Part shown: piece after piece, positions 35,172 through 44,875 of the stretch
Layout of the letters: each line of letters opens with the position of its first letter
Numbering within the stretch: the first letter of the stretch is position 1
Source: SpSt-398 sp041752235
GTDB taxonomy: Bacteria > Bacteroidota > Bacteroidia > Chitinophagales > Chitinophagaceae
Assembly (NCBI GenBank): GCA_041752235.1
Contig: JBGSHM010000010.1
Location: 62,001-126,000, forward strand
Length of the DNA stretch: 64,000 nucleotides
Reading direction: 5' to 3'
Made by a program: the position numbers and the translations under genes
The notes under the pieces: model-generated
Told to the model about the DNA's origin: nothing
Database searches by the model: none
What the model saw: the letters and a program-made list of their open reading frames with translations, nothing else

Positions 35172-36989
35172 CTAGAAGTAACTAATAAACCCTACATGGA
35201 CCTTGGATTGTTGGAGATTGATCCGGGTATCGTCTCTTTTGCCGACCGCCCAGGCGAGGTTGAATACACCGGCCTTGGTTTCAAAGGCAAGTCCCAGACC
35301 GGTACTAAAATAACGGTGTTGCTGTCTGTTTTCTCCCCTTGAACCACCCCAACCCCCATCGGTAAAGACATAGAAAAAGGAATTTAACCCGATCAGGTAG
35401 CGGTATTCCAGGGTGGCCACCAGGTATTCGGACAGGTATTGGCTTTCTTCATCAAAGCCCCTTAGGAGTTTAAAACCGCCGATTTGAAACAACTCATTCC
35501 GGAAAATGGATCCACTCTGGAACCAACCTCCATTTAGCGAGGTGCGGATCACACTCTGTCCCTTAAGCCGGATATACCGCGAAACATTGGCTTTTACCCT
35601 GAACTGATAAGAACTGAGTTTAACGGTATCGTATAAACGCTCAAAGTCAAAGGCTGGATCGGAAGGGTCTTTCAATTCCACGATCTCATTGTTCTTTCTA
35701 ATCTTTTTTGTTCCGGCCGTACCGGTAAGCTGTACCACCCAACCTTTTCGGGGGTTGTTGCGGTAATCGGTTTGGTTCCATTCATAATCCAAACCCAAAT
35801 TGGAGGAACTGACATCCGCAATATCCGGCAAACGTCTTGTTTGCAAAATAGTGGCCGAATTGATACCGCCCTGGCTAAGGATGGTTTGAAAACGTTGAAA
35901 GAACAGACTGACCGTGCGATTTGCTGTAAGGGCGTAGCGTCCGCCAAACTGCATATTCACATTGAGAAAGGAACTGTCTTTGCGAAACATATCAAAGGCC
36001 AGATCAAGACCCAGGTTGGATTTAAAAATAAAGGGTTGCCGAAACAAGATATTGAGCCGGGGAGATTTGACCTGGAGTTGTTGCCAGTTAAGACCAAAGA
36101 TCTCTCCATTTCCCAGGGCATTATTGAGCCGGATATTGGCTTCGCCGGTCACAAGTAATCGCTTGGAAGAAAATTGATCACTATTGGGAAGAAAGCCCAC
36201 CAAAAAATTGATCTGGCTGCTTTTCTTGGGTTTCAAATGAAGATTGAGTACCGATCCCGTGCCAAGCAGGCTGAGGTCATAGGGTTTCATTTCCTCTACA
36301 TAATTCAATTCGAGCAATCGGGCGGAGATCCGTTCCAATTTTGAACGGTCAAAAAAACTTCCGTTGGGTATCTCCAAAAAACGCTGGAGGAAAAAATTGG
36401 AGATCTTTGCGCCCCCATAAAGCCGGATGCTGTCAATTTTATACGCAGGGCCTTTTTCCACTACCAATTGGGCCGAGAGGCTGTCGCCATTTACCTGCAT
36501 GCTATCAAAAAAGATACGACCAAAAGGATGGCCATTGTTTTCCAGGTAACTGAGCATTCGTTGTTGTAAACCCTGGTTGAGTTGGATGTCAAGCGGTTTG
36601 CCTTCAAATCCGGATGCCTTCCAGCCGATCGCATCCAATAAAGCAGGGTCAACGCGGCGTGTATCCAATTTATTCCAATAATAAATGTTACCGGCATAGA
36701 TCACCACCCGGGCAACCGTGGAATCATAGGCGATTGAATCCAGGGAGGCCGTGATATACCCTTTTTCCTGCATCAGGGCAGGCAGGCCGATCACATAGCG
36801 GGTACAGGCATCCCTGTCGGGAAATTCCTGGGTCAGCCGAAGGGTATTGGTAAAAAAGGAAAGCGGTTTATCTACCGGCACGATCTCCAACCGATAGCTG
36901 TCTTGCGCCATGGCATGGGTTGTCAGGACCAGTAAAAACTGGATCCATACAAGACTCCTTAGATGCTTTCGTACTTTTGCCATGAACAT
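35172..36989 (-). CDS. BamA/TamA-like outer-membrane protein
   Basis: A 605-residue exported protein with a signal peptide ending at AMAQ, POTRA-like repeats in about residues 30-250 (YKIDSIRLYGGAKISNFFLQRFLEIPNGSFF is one) and a C-terminal Omp85 barrel (GGFKLLRGFDEESQYLSEYLVATLEYRY resembles the conserved barrel loop; the end is HVGFISYF with a terminal aromatic). It may help insert outer-membrane proteins. It is shorter than BamA, closer to TamA. It follows 30 bases after DUF4271 on the same strand. Confidence 0.8.
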   Translation of the reverse strand: MFMAKVRKHLRSLVWIQFLLVLTTHAMAQDSYRLEIVPVDKPLSFFTNTLRLTQEFPDRDACTRYVIGLPALMQEKGYITASLDSIAYDSTVARVVIYAGNIYYWNKLDTRRVDPALLDAIGWKASGFEGKPLDIQLNQGLQQRMLSYLENNGHPFGRIFFDSMQVNGDSLSAQLVVEKGPAYKIDSIRLYGGAKISNFFLQRFLEIPNGSFFDRSKLERISARLLELNYVEEMKPYDLSLLGTGSVLNLHLKPKKSSQINFLVGFLPNSDQFSSKRLLVTGEANIRLNNALGNGEIFGLNWQQLQVKSPRLNILFRQPFIFKSNLGLDLAFDMFRKDSSFLNVNMQFGGRYALTANRTVSLFFQRFQTILSQGGINSATILQTRRLPDIADVSSSNLGLDYEWNQTDYRNNPRKGWVVQLTGTAGTKKIRKNNEIVELKDPSDPAFDFERLYDTVKLSSYQFRVKANVSRYIRLKGQSVIRTSLNGGWFQSGSIFRNELFQIGGFKLLRGFDEESQYLSEYLVATLEYRYLIGLNSFFYVFTDGGWGGSRGENRQQHRYFSTGLGLAFETKAGVFNLAWAVGKRDDTRINLQQSKVHVGFISYF

Positions 36990-37015
36990 CGATACAAAAA
37001 TAGAGAACTCCTTAC

Positions 37016-38131
37016 GTGGCAGGTATTTATCTTCATATCCCTTTTTGCCGGCAGGCTTGCCACTATTGCAATTTCCACTTTACCACCTCTCTCCGGCGTA
37101 AAAACGAATTAACCGCCGCTTTATTGAAAGAGATCGATATCCGTCGTGATTACCTGGGGGGTGAGCCCGTGGAAACTATCTATTTTGGCGGGGGTACGCC
37201 CAGTTTGCTACACCCGGATGAACTGCGGGCAATCCTGGAAAAGATAAACCTGACCCATACGGTGTCCGGGGAAGCGGAGATCACCCTTGAATCCAACCCG
37301 GATGATATAGACAAAGAAATCCTGGAAGCCTGGAAGGGATTAGGCATCAACCGGCTCAGTATCGGCATTCAATCATTTTTTGACGAGGACCTCCGCTGGA
37401 TGAACCGGGCACACAATGCGGCCCAGGCCTTGAAGGCCCTGGAATGGGTGATGCGTTATTTTCCCAATACCACGGCCGACCTGATCTATGGTACTCCCTA
37501 TTTGACCGAAGAAAAATGGAAGAAAAACCTGGATCAGATGCTGGGGTTTGGGGTACCACATATCTCCTCCTATGCCCTGACTGTAGAACCTCAAACCCTT
37601 TTACATAAAAAAATAGAAAAAGGCACGAGCCCGGATGTGGACCCTGACCGGCAAGCCCGGCAATTTCTGATGCTGATGGAAAGAATGGAAGAAGAGGGAT
37701 TTGAACACTATGAAATTTCGAATTTCGCCAAACCGGGTTTTCGCAGCCGGCATAATTCATCCTATTGGGACGGGAAAAAATACCTGGGACTGGGTCCTTC
37801 GGCCCATTCTTTTGATGGCACATCACGTCAATGGAATATAGCCAATAACAGCAAGTACATCGCGGGTCTGGAAAGCGATCAATTGGTTTTTGAAAAAGAG
37901 ATGCTGACGCCGGTACACCGGGTGAATGAATACATCATGACTTCGCTGAGGACACTGGAAGGAATTGATATGGAAAGAATACCCGCCCATTACCGGGACG
38001 AGATCCATAAAATCAGCCTGAAATTCATCTTTGAAGAAACAATGCGTCAGGAGGGCTCAAGATTGATACTTACCAAAAAAGGAAAACTCTTTGCCGACGG
38101 AATTGCCAGCGATCTCTTCCGTGATCAGTGA
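37016..38131 (+). CDS. hemW: Radical SAM haem chaperone HemW
   Basis: A 371-residue radical SAM protein of the HemN-like group. The iron-sulfur cysteines C11, C15 and C18 are in HIPFCRQACHYCNF. Then come YFGGGTPSLL, the SAM-binding ESNPDD, LSIGIQSF and DLIYGTPYLT. The sequence lacks the fourth cysteine of true HemN, as HemW proteins do. It is taken to carry haem to respiratory enzymes. It is divergent from the BamA-like gene, with 26 bases between starts. Confidence 0.9.
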   Translation: MAGIYLHIPFCRQACHYCNFHFTTSLRRKNELTAALLKEIDIRRDYLGGEPVETIYFGGGTPSLLHPDELRAILEKINLTHTVSGEAEITLESNPDDIDKEILEAWKGLGINRLSIGIQSFFDEDLRWMNRAHNAAQALKALEWVMRYFPNTTADLIYGTPYLTEEKWKKNLDQMLGFGVPHISSYALTVEPQTLLHKKIEKGTSPDVDPDRQARQFLMLMERMEEEGFEHYEISNFAKPGFRSRHNSSYWDGKKYLGLGPSAHSFDGTSRQWNIANNSKYIAGLESDQLVFEKEMLTPVHRVNEYIMTSLRTLEGIDMERIPAHYRDEIHKISLKFIFEETMRQEGSRLILTKKGKLFADGIASDLFRDQ

Positions 38132-38229
38132 TGGCGGTGGCGAAAGTAAAGCCAGGCCTGCCGGATCACCAGCGTGAGCACCATCAGGGAGATGGCCATG
38201 GGTCCTATACCGTGAAAAGAAAGAGGCAT
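38125..38229 (-). CDS. Possible 34-residue membrane protein
   Basis: A short frame MPLSFHGIGPMAISLMVLTLVIRQAWLYFRHRHH: one helix and a basic, histidine-rich end. Its stop overlaps the hemW stop on the other strand by 7 bases. Very small proteins of this layout exist in the phylum, but there is no ribosome-binding or conservation evidence here. It may be chance. Confidence 0.3.
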   Translation of the reverse strand: MPLSFHGIGPMAISLMVLTLVIRQAWLYFRHRHH

Positions 38230-38237
38230 ATAATTAA

Positions 38238-38304
38238 ATTTTGTCCGGAGTCGGAAGTCGGGAGTCGATTCAAATTTGTCAGCTTCCGACTTCCGACCCC
38301 GGTC
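38238..38304. repeat. Inverted GGAGTCGGAAGTCGGGAGTC word repeat
   Basis: TCCGGAGTCGGAAGTCGGGAGTC faces CTTCCGACTTCCGACCCCGGTC across a loop of about 20 bases. The words recall the repeat at 2743-2812. It separates the convergent hemW and gpsA genes and is probably a transcript end. Confidence 0.5.
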
Positions 38305-38308
38305 TTTT

Positions 38309-39346
38309 TTAGACCAGCACTTCTTCCACCCGTTTAAACCCTTCCCTCGCTTTAACATTTTCCCAGAGAATCTCATAAATCGTTCGGGCTATGGGCATAT
38401 CCGCACCGATCTGCTTATTTATTTCAAAAACACAACGCGAGGCGTTGTATCCTTCTGCTACCATGTTCATTTCCAACTGCGCAGTCTTGACCGAGTATCC
38501 TTTACCGATCATATTCCCAAAACTGCGGTTACGGCTATAGAGGGAATAACAGGTTACCAGCAAATCCCCGAGATACACACTGGCCGCATAGTTGGCTGAT
38601 TTTTTATGAGTTACCGGGTCTTCCCCTTCGTGGATCCCCACTTCGATATGATGGATACCCACCTTTCTTAAGAAACCCGCCATTTCATCCGCACAATTGG
38701 CGATCAGCACACTCAGAAAATTATCGCCATAATCCAGGCCATGTGCCATTCCCGCCCCAAGGGCATATATATTCTTTAATACCGCAGCATACTGTACACC
38801 ATATACATCATTATTGGTAATGGTATTGAGGTAGCTGGTTTTAAAGTATGACGCTATTTCGGCGGTCTTGGTTTCATCCTTTCCGGAGAAAGTGAGATAG
38901 GAGAGTTTTTCGGAGGCCACTTCTTCCGCATGACAGGGCCCCATGACCGTAAAATACTGGGAGAGATCGAGTTGAAAATCTTCGTGGAGGTACTCATTGA
39001 TCAGGATATTCCTTTCAGGCAGGATGCCTTTTACGGCGGAAATAACAGTCTTGCCTTCCCAGTCACCCGGCCTTAATACAGAGAGGGTGGAATAGACATA
39101 GGCCGAAGGCACTGCCAGCAGAACGGTATCGGTTGCGGCCATCAGCTCCCGGATCTCCGTATGAAGCGTAAGCAGGGAAGTGTCAAAATTTACCGAGCTG
39201 AGATAGGTCGGGTTATGTTTTCGTCTGACTATATGCTCTGCCATGGACTCCCCCCGCACCAGCCAATGGATGGGATGCCGGTTATCAGTCAACAATTTGG
39301 CAAGCGCGGTAGCCCAAGACCCCGAGCCTATGATTCCAACATTCAT
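38309..39346 (-). CDS. gpsA: Glycerol-3-phosphate dehydrogenase [NAD(P)+]
   Basis: A 345-residue enzyme making sn-glycerol 3-phosphate for membrane lipids. The N-terminal Rossmann motif is MNVGIIGSGSWATALAKLL, then VLLAVPSAYV and the central TVISAVKGILP. The C-terminal helical domain carries the catalytic lysine region (YAAVLKNIYALGAGMAHGLDYGDN). The length is normal. It lies 3 bases after the adaptor gene's end on the same strand, so the two transcripts probably join. Confidence 0.93.
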   Translation of the reverse strand: MNVGIIGSGSWATALAKLLTDNRHPIHWLVRGESMAEHIVRRKHNPTYLSSVNFDTSLLTLHTEIRELMAATDTVLLAVPSAYVYSTLSVLRPGDWEGKTVISAVKGILPERNILINEYLHEDFQLDLSQYFTVMGPCHAEEVASEKLSYLTFSGKDETKTAEIASYFKTSYLNTITNNDVYGVQYAAVLKNIYALGAGMAHGLDYGDNFLSVLIANCADEMAGFLRKVGIHHIEVGIHEGEDPVTHKKSANYAASVYLGDLLVTCYSLYSRNRSFGNMIGKGYSVKTAQLEMNMVAEGYNASRCVFEINKQIGADMPIARTIYEILWENVKAREGFKRVEEVLV

Positions 39347-39348
39347 TT

Positions 39349-40725
39349 CTAATTCTTCGTTTCGAACAACTTGTCCTTGTCCACCTTCGTCACTTTGGCG
39401 CCATCCTTCAATGTTTTGCTCACCACATTAAATGGTCCGGAAACAACCTCTTCCCCGCCCTTGAGTCCTGTTTTGATCTGGATATTATTGATATCCTGGA
39501 TACCGGTGGTCACCACGGTTTTCTTTACTGTACCATCAGCCTGAAGAATGAAGACCACTTCTTCCAATTCATCAAGGGCTACGGTAGGTTCTGATTCCTC
39601 TCCGTTTTCTTCTTCTGGTTTTTTATTCTTTTTATCTTCTTTCTTCTTATCGTCAATGGTCTTATCGCCTCCTTTGACACGGGTAGCTACCGCATTGATC
39701 GGAACCGAGAGTACATTATCCACCTTGCTGGTTTTGATATCTGCACTGGCATTCATACCAGGGCGGAAAGGAAAACGGCGAGGTTTGGCAGGATCGATCA
39801 GGTCTTTGTAGGAAGCGGGGTCAAGACGGATCCGCACTTCATAATTCGTTACATCGGTGGCGCTGGTCAGTGAAGTACTTTTCACACTGCTGGCGATCTG
39901 GGTCACTACCCCTTTGAATTTGCGGTTATTATAAGCATCCACCTCCACATCGGCAGAATCCCCGATGCTTACTTTGATCACATCATTCTCTCCTACATCC
40001 ACGCGTACTTCGATCACCGACATATCCGCCACGCGCATCATTTCGGTACCGATATTAAAACTGTTACCGGCTACACGTTCCCCTTTTTTCACGGTCAGGG
40101 CAGAGATCACTCCATCCATTGGCGCTACGAGGGTGGTACGACTAAGGTCTTTATTGGCCCGGGTTAAACTGGCCTGCGCGCTTTGTACACCGGCTTTGTT
40201 TCCACGGATGCCTTCTTTGGCTGCATTGTAATTGGCCAACGCTGATTCGTAGTTGCTTTCGGCTTGTTCAAATTCAGCTTTGGAAATGATCTTATCATCC
40301 AGCAATTGCTTCTGGCGATTGTAGGTACGTTCTGCCTGGTCGAGTGTAGCCTTCAGGGCATTCAACTGGGCCGAGCTATTGGCGGCCACCGCTTCCTGTT
40401 GATTGACGGCAGCAGCAGCCTGGTCACGCTGCGTGGCATAGATATCCGCATAGATACGGGCAAGCACCTGCCCTTTTCTAACACTATCTCCTTCCTCCAC
40501 ATTCAGTTCTACTACTTCCCCGGAGATATCCGGACTGATCTTGACCTCAATCTCGGGATAAACTTTTCCGCTAGCGTTCACGGACTCAACGATGGTCTTA
40601 TTGCCGACCTTGTCTACGGATACCTTGATCCCTGTTTCCTTTTTGCCTGAAATCAATTTCCCTACAAACAATATCGCGATCAAAGCACCCAGGCCGATCA
40701 ATATCCATTTAACTGTTTTGCTCAT
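39349..40725 (-). CDS. RND/ABC-type efflux periplasmic adaptor (HlyD/MacA family)
   Basis: A 458-residue membrane-fusion protein with an N-terminal anchor (WILIGLGALIAILFVGKLIS), a lipoyl-like domain split by a coiled coil (ISGEVVELNVEEGDSVRKGQVLARI...LVAPMDGVISALTVKKGERV), a beta-barrel domain and a late Lys/Glu-rich insertion (KKKEDKKNKKPEEENGEES). It would link an inner-membrane pump with a TolC channel. The TolC-like gene is next upstream; the pump itself is not in the window. Confidence 0.9.
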   Translation of the reverse strand: MSKTVKWILIGLGALIAILFVGKLISGKKETGIKVSVDKVGNKTIVESVNASGKVYPEIEVKISPDISGEVVELNVEEGDSVRKGQVLARIYADIYATQRDQAAAAVNQQEAVAANSSAQLNALKATLDQAERTYNRQKQLLDDKIISKAEFEQAESNYESALANYNAAKEGIRGNKAGVQSAQASLTRANKDLSRTTLVAPMDGVISALTVKKGERVAGNSFNIGTEMMRVADMSVIEVRVDVGENDVIKVSIGDSADVEVDAYNNRKFKGVVTQIASSVKSTSLTSATDVTNYEVRIRLDPASYKDLIDPAKPRRFPFRPGMNASADIKTSKVDNVLSVPINAVATRVKGGDKTIDDKKKEDKKNKKPEEENGEESEPTVALDELEEVVFILQADGTVKKTVVTTGIQDINNIQIKTGLKGGEEVVSGPFNVVSKTLKDGAKVTKVDKDKLFETKN

Positions 40726-40744
40726 GTTGTAATTTTTGAAATAC

Positions 40745-42193
40745 TTATAATTTGATGCCCTGGCCTTTATAAAATTCCAGCAGTTTCATTTTAAATACAA
40801 AATCATATTGAGAGTACAATACCTGGAAGCGCGCGCGCTGCAGGTTGGTCTGACTCGTCACCAGTTCAAAAGTAGAAAGCAGGTTCAGGTCATAGCGCTT
40901 CCGGGCATAGTCATAGGACCGTTGCGCGGTAGCGAGTGAAACCTTATCTGCATTAAACTTTTGCATGGAGATCATGGCGTCGTTGTAGGCCTTGTAAATA
41001 TCCTGTTTCAATTGCAGGTCACCATTTTGCTTTTGCAATTCAAACTGGCGGATATTCAATTTCGCCCTTTCCCAATTTGTCCGGGAAGCTTTTCCATTGA
41101 AGATGGGTACATTCAGGTTGAGGGTGATGCCCTGCCCAAAGTTGGTCCTCATCTGTTTGCCAAAGGCATCTGGTTTGATCACGGTCAACACCGTATTGCC
41201 ATTCACTACAATCGGTCTTTCCACATCATAAAAAGTACCTCCGTTATTGGCCCTTAATCCGGAAGAAGTATATCCGGTGATCACCTGGTCATACACCGGT
41301 ACATCTTTAAAAGAAACATAGTTGGAATACAGGCTACCGCTGGCGCTGATGGAAGGATACAGCCTCCCTTTGGCGGCTTCGGCTGATTTACGGGCAGCGA
41401 GAATTCGTAGTTCATTTACTTTTTGCTGGGGTAAATTGGCCATGGCAGAACCATATACTGTCTCGGGTAAGAGATCGGCCAGGGCCTCCAAAGGAATTTG
41501 GTCTACCGGAGGTGTAGCTACATCGAAAGGTGTAGCGGCATCCATCGCCAGTAATGCCTTTAATTGAAGGATAAATGCCTGTACACTACCTTCCGCTGTG
41601 ATATAGGAAGAACTATCACGCGCCAACTGGGCTTCCAATTCGGCGGCATTCAGTTCTGGGAGTGATCCCGCGCTTACCCGCTTCCGCGTGTCGTTCAATT
41701 GCGCCCGGGAAATTTCCACCTGCGCCTTGGCAATATTCGCTTGTTCCCGGGCCAGCAGCACTTGCAAATAAGCTACGGCCACATTCAGGGAAATATCGTT
41801 TTGTATCTTTTTTACCTGCTCCCGCTCCGCCTCATAGCTGATCCGGTTGGCTTCAATGGTGTTCTTTTGGGTAAACCAATTGAAAACGGTTAACTGGCTT
41901 TGTAAGCCTACCCCTGAACTGAAGATATTGTTGTTTTCAAATACACCGGTAGTGGGGTTTTCCGCCAAACCAAAGCGGAAACCGGCATTACCCCCAAAAT
42001 TCAAAGAGGGGATCCGGTCGGCATTGCTTTGCTTATAGGTCAGTTCGGCTATACGCGCCGTTATATCCTGTCCTTTTACCGAAATATTATTGGCCAGTGC
42101 ATAGTCCACGCATTTGCGCAGGTCCCATTTTTCCTGTGCTGCCATGGATTGAAATAGCAACAGGGCAGCAGCCAGTTTGAGGTAATTTTTCAT
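40745..42193 (-). CDS. TolC-family outer-membrane channel
   Basis: A 482-residue protein with a signal peptide (ending AAQ) and paired OEP domains with long coiled-coil helices (AELTYKQSNADRIPSLNFGGNAGF..., ...SAEAAKGRLYPSISASGSLYSNYVS, ANYEQAVLNAF-type ends). It forms a trimeric exit duct through the outer membrane. It lies 19 bases before the adaptor gene, together giving most of a type I or tripartite efflux system. Confidence 0.9.
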   Translation of the reverse strand: MKNYLKLAAALLLFQSMAAQEKWDLRKCVDYALANNISVKGQDITARIAELTYKQSNADRIPSLNFGGNAGFRFGLAENPTTGVFENNNIFSSGVGLQSQLTVFNWFTQKNTIEANRISYEAEREQVKKIQNDISLNVAVAYLQVLLAREQANIAKAQVEISRAQLNDTRKRVSAGSLPELNAAELEAQLARDSSSYITAEGSVQAFILQLKALLAMDAATPFDVATPPVDQIPLEALADLLPETVYGSAMANLPQQKVNELRILAARKSAEAAKGRLYPSISASGSLYSNYVSFKDVPVYDQVITGYTSSGLRANNGGTFYDVERPIVVNGNTVLTVIKPDAFGKQMRTNFGQGITLNLNVPIFNGKASRTNWERAKLNIRQFELQKQNGDLQLKQDIYKAYNDAMISMQKFNADKVSLATAQRSYDYARKRYDLNLLSTFELVTSQTNLQRARFQVLYSQYDFVFKMKLLEFYKGQGIKL

Positions 42194-42262
42194 GATGGGG
42201 CAAATTTAGGTCAAATGGTTTTGCTTATTACTGAATTGTGACAAACGGATAGGAAAAATTAA

Positions 42263-43435
42263 CTATCTGATTGTCGAAAAAGCCTGTTCCAGGTCTTTTA
42301 TCAGGTAGTCCGGTTCCTCCAGGCCCACGTACATCCGGATATACCGGTGTTCGGGGTTGGCTGGATCGAAATCGGCGGGTTTCAGACCCGCACATTTGGG
42401 AATGACCAGGCTTTCATGCCCGCCCCAGCTTACCGCCATCAGGATATGTTTCAGGGACTCACAAAAACGGACGATCTCGTCCATCTTTTTGGTCTTCATC
42501 ACCAAGGTAAATAGCCCAAAGGCATCCTTCATCTGGGCCCGGGCCAGTTCATACTGGTCAAAATCAGGGTCAAAGGGAAAGATCACCCGCTCTACCTGGG
42601 GATGGGCTTTGACAAAGGCCACTACCTGACGGGTGCTGGCAGAAATTCGTTCTAACCGGGTGGGGAGGGTGCGCAAACCGCGTATGAGTAACCAGGCATT
42701 AAAAGGCTGTATCCCCGATCCGATATTCAGGTATTCACTATCAAATATCTTCTTCATCATGGCGTGGGAACCAGAGAGCACACCACCGAGGGTATCACTA
42801 TGGCCGGAAATGTATTTAGTGGCCGTTTGCATCGACAGGTCAATTCCCATCGTGGCCGTTTGCTGGTACAATGGGGTACAATAACTATTGTCAATAAGGG
42901 TATTGATATTTTTAGAGCGGGCAAAGGCGGCAATGGCCCGGATATCCTGCAGGGCAAAATCCCAGCTATTGGGCGATTCCAGATAGTAGAATGTGGTATT
43001 GGGTTTTGTGGCTTCAAAATAATTTGCTGTGGTACGACCATCCACATAGGTGGTGGTGATGCCAAACCGGGGCAGGATATTGTCAAACATCTTTTGCGCC
43101 CAGGTATAGGGTTTGGCAACAGAAACAATATGATCCCCCGATTTTACATTGGCCAAAACGGCTGCAAAAATGGCTGCCGCACCGTTATTAAAAATCAGGC
43201 AATCCTCCGCACCATCCAGCGCGGCTAATTTTTTTCGAAGAATATCCACGGTCGGGTTCAATCCCCGGCTATAGAGGTAACCCCCCATTTCATCTTCAAA
43301 AGCCCGGTGCAGGTCCTCAACCTTTCGAAAAGCAAAATTGCTGGTTTGGATAATGGGTGGGGAAACAGCATTGAAATATTGGTCCCTTTCTTCCCCCCAT
43401 TCATTGATGATCTGGGAAATATCCATCTCAGGCAT
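42263..43435 (-). CDS. Cys/Met-metabolism PLP enzyme (transsulfuration family)
   Basis: A 390-residue fold-type I PLP enzyme. The Schiff-base lysine is K207 in QTATKYISGHSDTLGG; the PLP-binding region is GAAAIFAAVLANVKSGDHI, and the aspartate is in INTLIDNSYCTP. It could be a cystathionine beta/gamma-lyase or gamma-synthase, or a methionine gamma-lyase. The start at ATG 43435 overlaps the upstream permease gene by 8 bases, suggesting translational coupling and a shared role in taking up and breaking down a sulfur amino acid. Confidence 0.85.
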   Translation of the reverse strand: MPEMDISQIINEWGEERDQYFNAVSPPIIQTSNFAFRKVEDLHRAFEDEMGGYLYSRGLNPTVDILRKKLAALDGAEDCLIFNNGAAAIFAAVLANVKSGDHIVSVAKPYTWAQKMFDNILPRFGITTTYVDGRTTANYFEATKPNTTFYYLESPNSWDFALQDIRAIAAFARSKNINTLIDNSYCTPLYQQTATMGIDLSMQTATKYISGHSDTLGGVLSGSHAMMKKIFDSEYLNIGSGIQPFNAWLLIRGLRTLPTRLERISASTRQVVAFVKAHPQVERVIFPFDPDFDQYELARAQMKDAFGLFTLVMKTKKMDEIVRFCESLKHILMAVSWGGHESLVIPKCAGLKPADFDPANPEHRYIRMYVGLEEPDYLIKDLEQAFSTIR

Positions 43436-44756
43436 GTTTTTTATTATAAAAAATAAAATATATCCCCAGGAATAAACTGAGCAGGCCAACGCCGATCAGC
43501 GCGGCCTTTACATCTTTAATAACCACCCCTACCGCGATCATAAAATAACTAAATACAAAAAACGCGGCGAGCATCGGGGTGAACCGGTTCCAGGTTCCGG
43601 TGACCATGGCCTCATTGGTTTTTCTTTTCCGTAAAATAAAAAGGGTGGCTGCGGAGGTACTCATGCCAATGCTATCGAGAAACATGGTAAAGTTGAGAAT
43701 ATTATCCACCCCTTTTCCAAAAAAAGTAACCACGATGGTGACAATGGAGAAGGTGGCCAATCCGGCTACAAGTGCCTCGGTTTTAGGATGGCGATAGGAA
43801 AATATTTTAGGAAATACTTTGTCTTCACTCATGGCAAACATCACCCGGGGGTTGCTCATCAGCAAGATATTTACATAGGCGAGTACAGAGATGAACATCA
43901 GGGCATCAAATACCTTGCCCCCGGCTTTTCCAAACCAGGCTTCACAAAGCAGGGCGCCGATGGCGGAAGCATTCTTCATTTTATCATACCCGATCACCTG
44001 GGTATAGGCTACATTGATCAATAGATAGAGTAAGATAACGATCAGGATACCGATGATGATCCCCTTGGGAATACTGGTGGGGGATTTCGCCTCACTCCCA
44101 AAATTGATGGTTTGCTGGTAACCTCCATAGGCAAAACAAACCGGGATCAGAGAGATCAGAAACAGGGATACCGCATCTTTATCGGCCAGGGTAAAAAAAG
44201 GAGAATTTTCTTCATAGCCATGTGGTTCGATCACCACGCCTTTGAAAATGCTGGCAATGAGCAATACAACCAGTCCCACTTTAACAATGATCAAGACATT
44301 CTGTGTACGGCTGCTGGTTTTTAACCCAAATAAATTGACCACAAAGAACATGGCCACCGCCACAATGGCGACCATGGTATTAAAGAACACACCGCTGGGT
44401 TTACCATATAAAAGGTCACTCACATAATCGGCGCCAATCAGGGCAACCACGCCCAATGAGGCGGCATTACTGATGAGGATGATGGCATTGACGGAAAACC
44501 CTACGGCCGGATGGTAGCATTGGGCAAATACTTTGTAATACCCGCCCATGGCCGGAAGGCGCTGACCGATCTCGGCATAGGTAAGAGCCCCGCATAAGGC
44601 AATAACCCCACCGGCGATCCAAAGCAGAAAAAAGATGGAACTGGTACCCGAGGTGGCGGCTACCGAGGCCGGGTTGCGAAAGATCCCCATCCCGATGACG
44701 AGGGAAACAACAATAAGGCTGATGTCAAACAGGTTGAGTTTGTTCTTGGCAGTCAT
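43428..44756 (-). CDS. APC-family amino acid permease
   Basis: A 442-residue inner-membrane transporter with about 12 helices. The start at ATG 44756 gives MTAKNKLNLFDISLIVVSLVIGMGIFRNPASVA, where the G-MGI-F-P pattern is the family's helix 1; the longer frame runs through repeat DNA. It overlaps the PLP enzyme gene by 8 bases. Substrate unknown; the partner enzyme suggests cystathionine, methionine or a related amino acid. Confidence 0.88.
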   Translation of the reverse strand: MTAKNKLNLFDISLIVVSLVIGMGIFRNPASVAATSGTSSIFFLLWIAGGVIALCGALTYAEIGQRLPAMGGYYKVFAQCYHPAVGFSVNAIILISNAASLGVVALIGADYVSDLLYGKPSGVFFNTMVAIVAVAMFFVVNLFGLKTSSRTQNVLIIVKVGLVVLLIASIFKGVVIEPHGYEENSPFFTLADKDAVSLFLISLIPVCFAYGGYQQTINFGSEAKSPTSIPKGIIIGILIVILLYLLINVAYTQVIGYDKMKNASAIGALLCEAWFGKAGGKVFDALMFISVLAYVNILLMSNPRVMFAMSEDKVFPKIFSYRHPKTEALVAGLATFSIVTIVVTFFGKGVDNILNFTMFLDSIGMSTSAATLFILRKRKTNEAMVTGTWNRFTPMLAAFFVFSYFMIAVGVVIKDVKAALIGVGLLSLFLGIYFIFYNKKHA

Positions 44757-44781
44757 GGGTGAAAGATAGGGTAAAATATCA

Positions 44782-44852
44782 CTGCGTCCTTGGCGACATA
44801 GCGTCTTGGCGGTGAAATTTACCGCAAGGACACTAAGCCGCAAGGGGACGCA
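44782..44852. repeat. Intergenic repeat of the TTACCGC/GCGGTAAA family (copy 5)
   Basis: CACTGCGTCCTTGGCGACATAGCGTCTTGGCGGTGAAATT faces ACCGCAAGGACACTAAGCCGCAAGGGGACGCAG as an inverted repeat. It fills the gap between the divergent permease and TonB-receptor genes, so it also covers their promoters. Confidence 0.6.
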
Positions 44853-44875
44853 GGGAAATTGAGGTATTTTTGTCC

